A stretch of DNA of 64,000 nt from Streptomyces europaeiscabiei (GTDB taxonomy: Bacteria; Actinomycetota; Actinomycetes; Streptomycetales; Streptomycetaceae). The position numbers and the translations under genes are program-made. The DNA lies in assembly GCF_036346855.1 (NCBI RefSeq), contig NZ_CP107841.1, forward strand, positions 310,001 to 374,000, read 5' to 3'. Positions 62,985 to 64,000 of this stretch are shown here, in pieces. Each line of letters starts with the position of its first letter. The first letter of the stretch is position 1. The notes beneath the pieces are model-generated. The model searched no databases and was not told the origin of the DNA. It was given only the letters and a program-made list of their open reading frames with translations.

Positions 62985-64000
62985 TCAGTCGCAGCAGTCG
63001 CAGCAGCACTTGCACGGGTTGCAGCAGCCACCGCCATCGCAGCAGCCGTCACCCGAGCCACCACCGGACCCACGGCCGCCGCCTCCCGAGCCGCCAGAGT
63101 TGCCGCCGCCCGAACCGCCGTAAGAGCCTCCCGAGTTGCCGCCGCCCTGGCCGTCACCCCAGCCGCCGTCCCCGGAACTGTCCCGACCCGAGCCGCCGTT
63201 GCGATTTCCTTCGCCGAACTGCCAGGGCTCTCCCTCATCCTGCCCGGCATCGTCGTCGCAGGTACAGCAGTTGAAGCACAACCCGCATGTGCCGCACAAC
63301 CGGCGCCACTGGCCACACCGCCGGCACTCCCCCTCCCGCGGCCGAGCCGACGCCATCGACGCGCCCTCCTGGACCGCGCCCGCTGGCGCCCCGACGCCAC
63401 AGGCCGTACCCACACCGGCCCCCGAAGGCGCTGCCGTCGCCGTACGGCGTCCCGGCCAGGGCAGCGTGAACGTGTCCCGCGCCTGGTGGCGGTGCCGGTG
63501 GTGACTACGAGGCTCGAAGACACGGTCGACGGCACGCTCCAACTCGCCGCCCAGAAGCGCCCGCACCAGGCGCCCATCGACGAACTCGGCACTGGACAGG
63601 GCGAGTCGGATCCCATGGACGGCATCGTCGCAGAGTCGGCGCACCTCGGCGCGATCGACGCCGGTCACGGCGATCGGGTTCCACGCGCCGGACGCCTCGT
63701 CCGCGTCCAGGTCCTCCACGGCGTCCAACAAATGAGCCAGTCGACCGAACAGACGGCCGGCTTCCGCCAGCGGTTCAACGTTCCCCGAACGGCCGGCGAG
63801 CACCGCTGTATGCGCGAAGGCAGCGGCGGTTGCTGTCTCCGTGGGCTCCGTGACCGTCAACAGCGAGCCACCGAGACCGGTCAACCGCTCGATCTGCGGC
63901 TGGCGTTCGACCGCGCCGAGCAGAACTGCCGTGTCGAAGCCGAGCCGTTCGCCGCCCGCGGCACCCGCACGGTCCCAGCCGTGGGCAATCCGGCGTGCCG
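62985..64000 (-). CDS. DUF5685 family protein with Cys-rich tail (5' end outside window)
   Basis: At least 338 residues; the frame enters from the right edge (RRIAHGWDRAGAAGGERLGF, DTAVLLGAVERQPQIERL). The helical middle matches DUF5685 (FGRLAHLLDAVEDLDADEAS, GAWNPIAVTG and LGGELERAVDRVF). It ends with a linker, a Cys patch CRRCGQWRRLCGTCGLCFNC, CTCDDD, a long Gly/Ser/Asn-rich run (about 55 residues) and a tail CCNPCKCCCDCCD. These proteins are common in Streptomyces, without known function; the cysteine clusters suggest metal binding. The start codon lies outside the window. Confidence 0.85.
   Translation of the reverse strand, partial: ARRIAHGWDRAGAAGGERLGFDTAVLLGAVERQPQIERLTGLGGSLLTVTEPTETATAAAFAHTAVLAGRSGNVEPLAEAGRLFGRLAHLLDAVEDLDADEASGAWNPIAVTGVDRAEVRRLCDDAVHGIRLALSSAEFVDGRLVRALLGGELERAVDRVFEPRSHHRHRHQARDTFTLPWPGRRTATAAPSGAGVGTACGVGAPAGAVQEGASMASARPREGECRRCGQWRRLCGTCGLCFNCCTCDDDAGQDEGEPWQFGEGNRNGGSGRDSSGDGGWGDGQGGGNSGGSYGGSGGGNSGGSGGGGRGSGGGSGDGCCDGGGCCNPCKCCCDCCD

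Noticed and set aside
1..64000. A secondary-metabolite biosynthetic cluster
   Set aside because: No PKS, NRPS, terpene synthase or RiPP genes; the enzymes fit catabolism or detoxification.
1..64000. tRNA, rRNA or riboswitch genes
   Set aside because: I looked for tRNA-like arms and known leader motifs in the gaps and found none convincing.

Overview
The window is about 70% G+C. Its gene content is that of a soil actinomycete, almost certainly Streptomyces: mycothiol-type maleylpyruvate isomerase, many GTG starts, 4-base ATGA/GTGA overlaps, NarL-type sensor kinase pairs, DUF5685, DUF2255, MmyB-type XRE regulators and type I-E-like CRISPR repeats. I see no rRNA, tRNA, phage or conjugation genes. 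It looks like an accessory chromosomal region rich in aromatic and electrophile metabolism and in small regulators, broken up by many pseudogenes and insertion-sequence scraps.

Layout. 1-5.3 kb: three MmyB-type XRE regulators, an MFS exporter and an NADPH-quinone-type oxidoreductase sharing a G-rich/C-rich promoter motif. 5.4-11.8 kb: a same-strand run of small redox enzymes (broken alpha/beta hydrolase, CMD protein, broken cupin, zinc alcohol dehydrogenase, NTF2-like protein, DUF2255, CPA1 antiporter, ACMSD-type amidohydrolase). 12.7-18.4 kb: an alcohol dehydrogenase, an OmpR-type two-component system and a Tat-exported amidohydrolase. 18.4-22.6 kb: a gene graveyard with fragments of three transposase families, a rhamnosidase, an nSTAND ATPase, a duplicated sensor kinase, a duplicated MmyB domain and a two-repeat CRISPR relic. 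22.6-24.7 kb: TetR/hydrolase divergent pair with clear operators, and an ABM monooxygenase. 24.9-30.9 kb: a gentisate operon (gentisate dioxygenase, fumarylpyruvate hydrolase, maleylpyruvate isomerase, then a damaged salicylyl-CoA-5-hydroxylase-type monooxygenase and a damaged CoA-ligase fragment), with a divergent IclR regulator. 30.9-38.4 kb: two aldehyde dehydrogenases, a frameshifted oxidoreductase, a resorcylate-decarboxylase-like amidohydrolase carrying a Tat leader apparently taken from a molybdo-enzyme gene, and an SDR. 38.4-41.8 kb: tandem MarR paralogues and a NarL-type two-component system. 41.9-47 kb: a complete Tat-exported molybdenum hydroxylase of PaoABC type with its XdhC chaperone. 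47.8-53.4 kb: another NarL-type system, a DUF4333-like protein, two MarR regulators around a YhgE/Pip-type membrane protein, and a frameshifted TetR. 53.9-60.1 kb: an unfamiliar cluster (bicupin dioxygenase, zinc dehydrogenase, methyltransferase, VOC and NTF2-like pseudogenes, divergent FAD monooxygenase, TetR). 60.1-64 kb: broken TetR and LysR genes, transposase scraps and a DUF5685 protein running off the edge.

How the genes fit together. The central theme is oxidation of aromatic acids and aldehydes. Gentisate is ring-opened and processed to central metabolites at 27.3-30 kb. Aldehydes can be oxidised by two cytoplasmic dehydrogenases and by an exported molybdo-enzyme. Three amidohydrolases of the ACMSD/resorcylate-decarboxylase superfamily may decarboxylate ring acids. 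Several small regulators sit beside their own inverted-repeat operators.

A caution applies throughout. At least eight genes carry single-base or short frameshifts in otherwise well-conserved frames. Either the region is decaying or the assembly has indel errors; the sequence alone cannot fully separate these.
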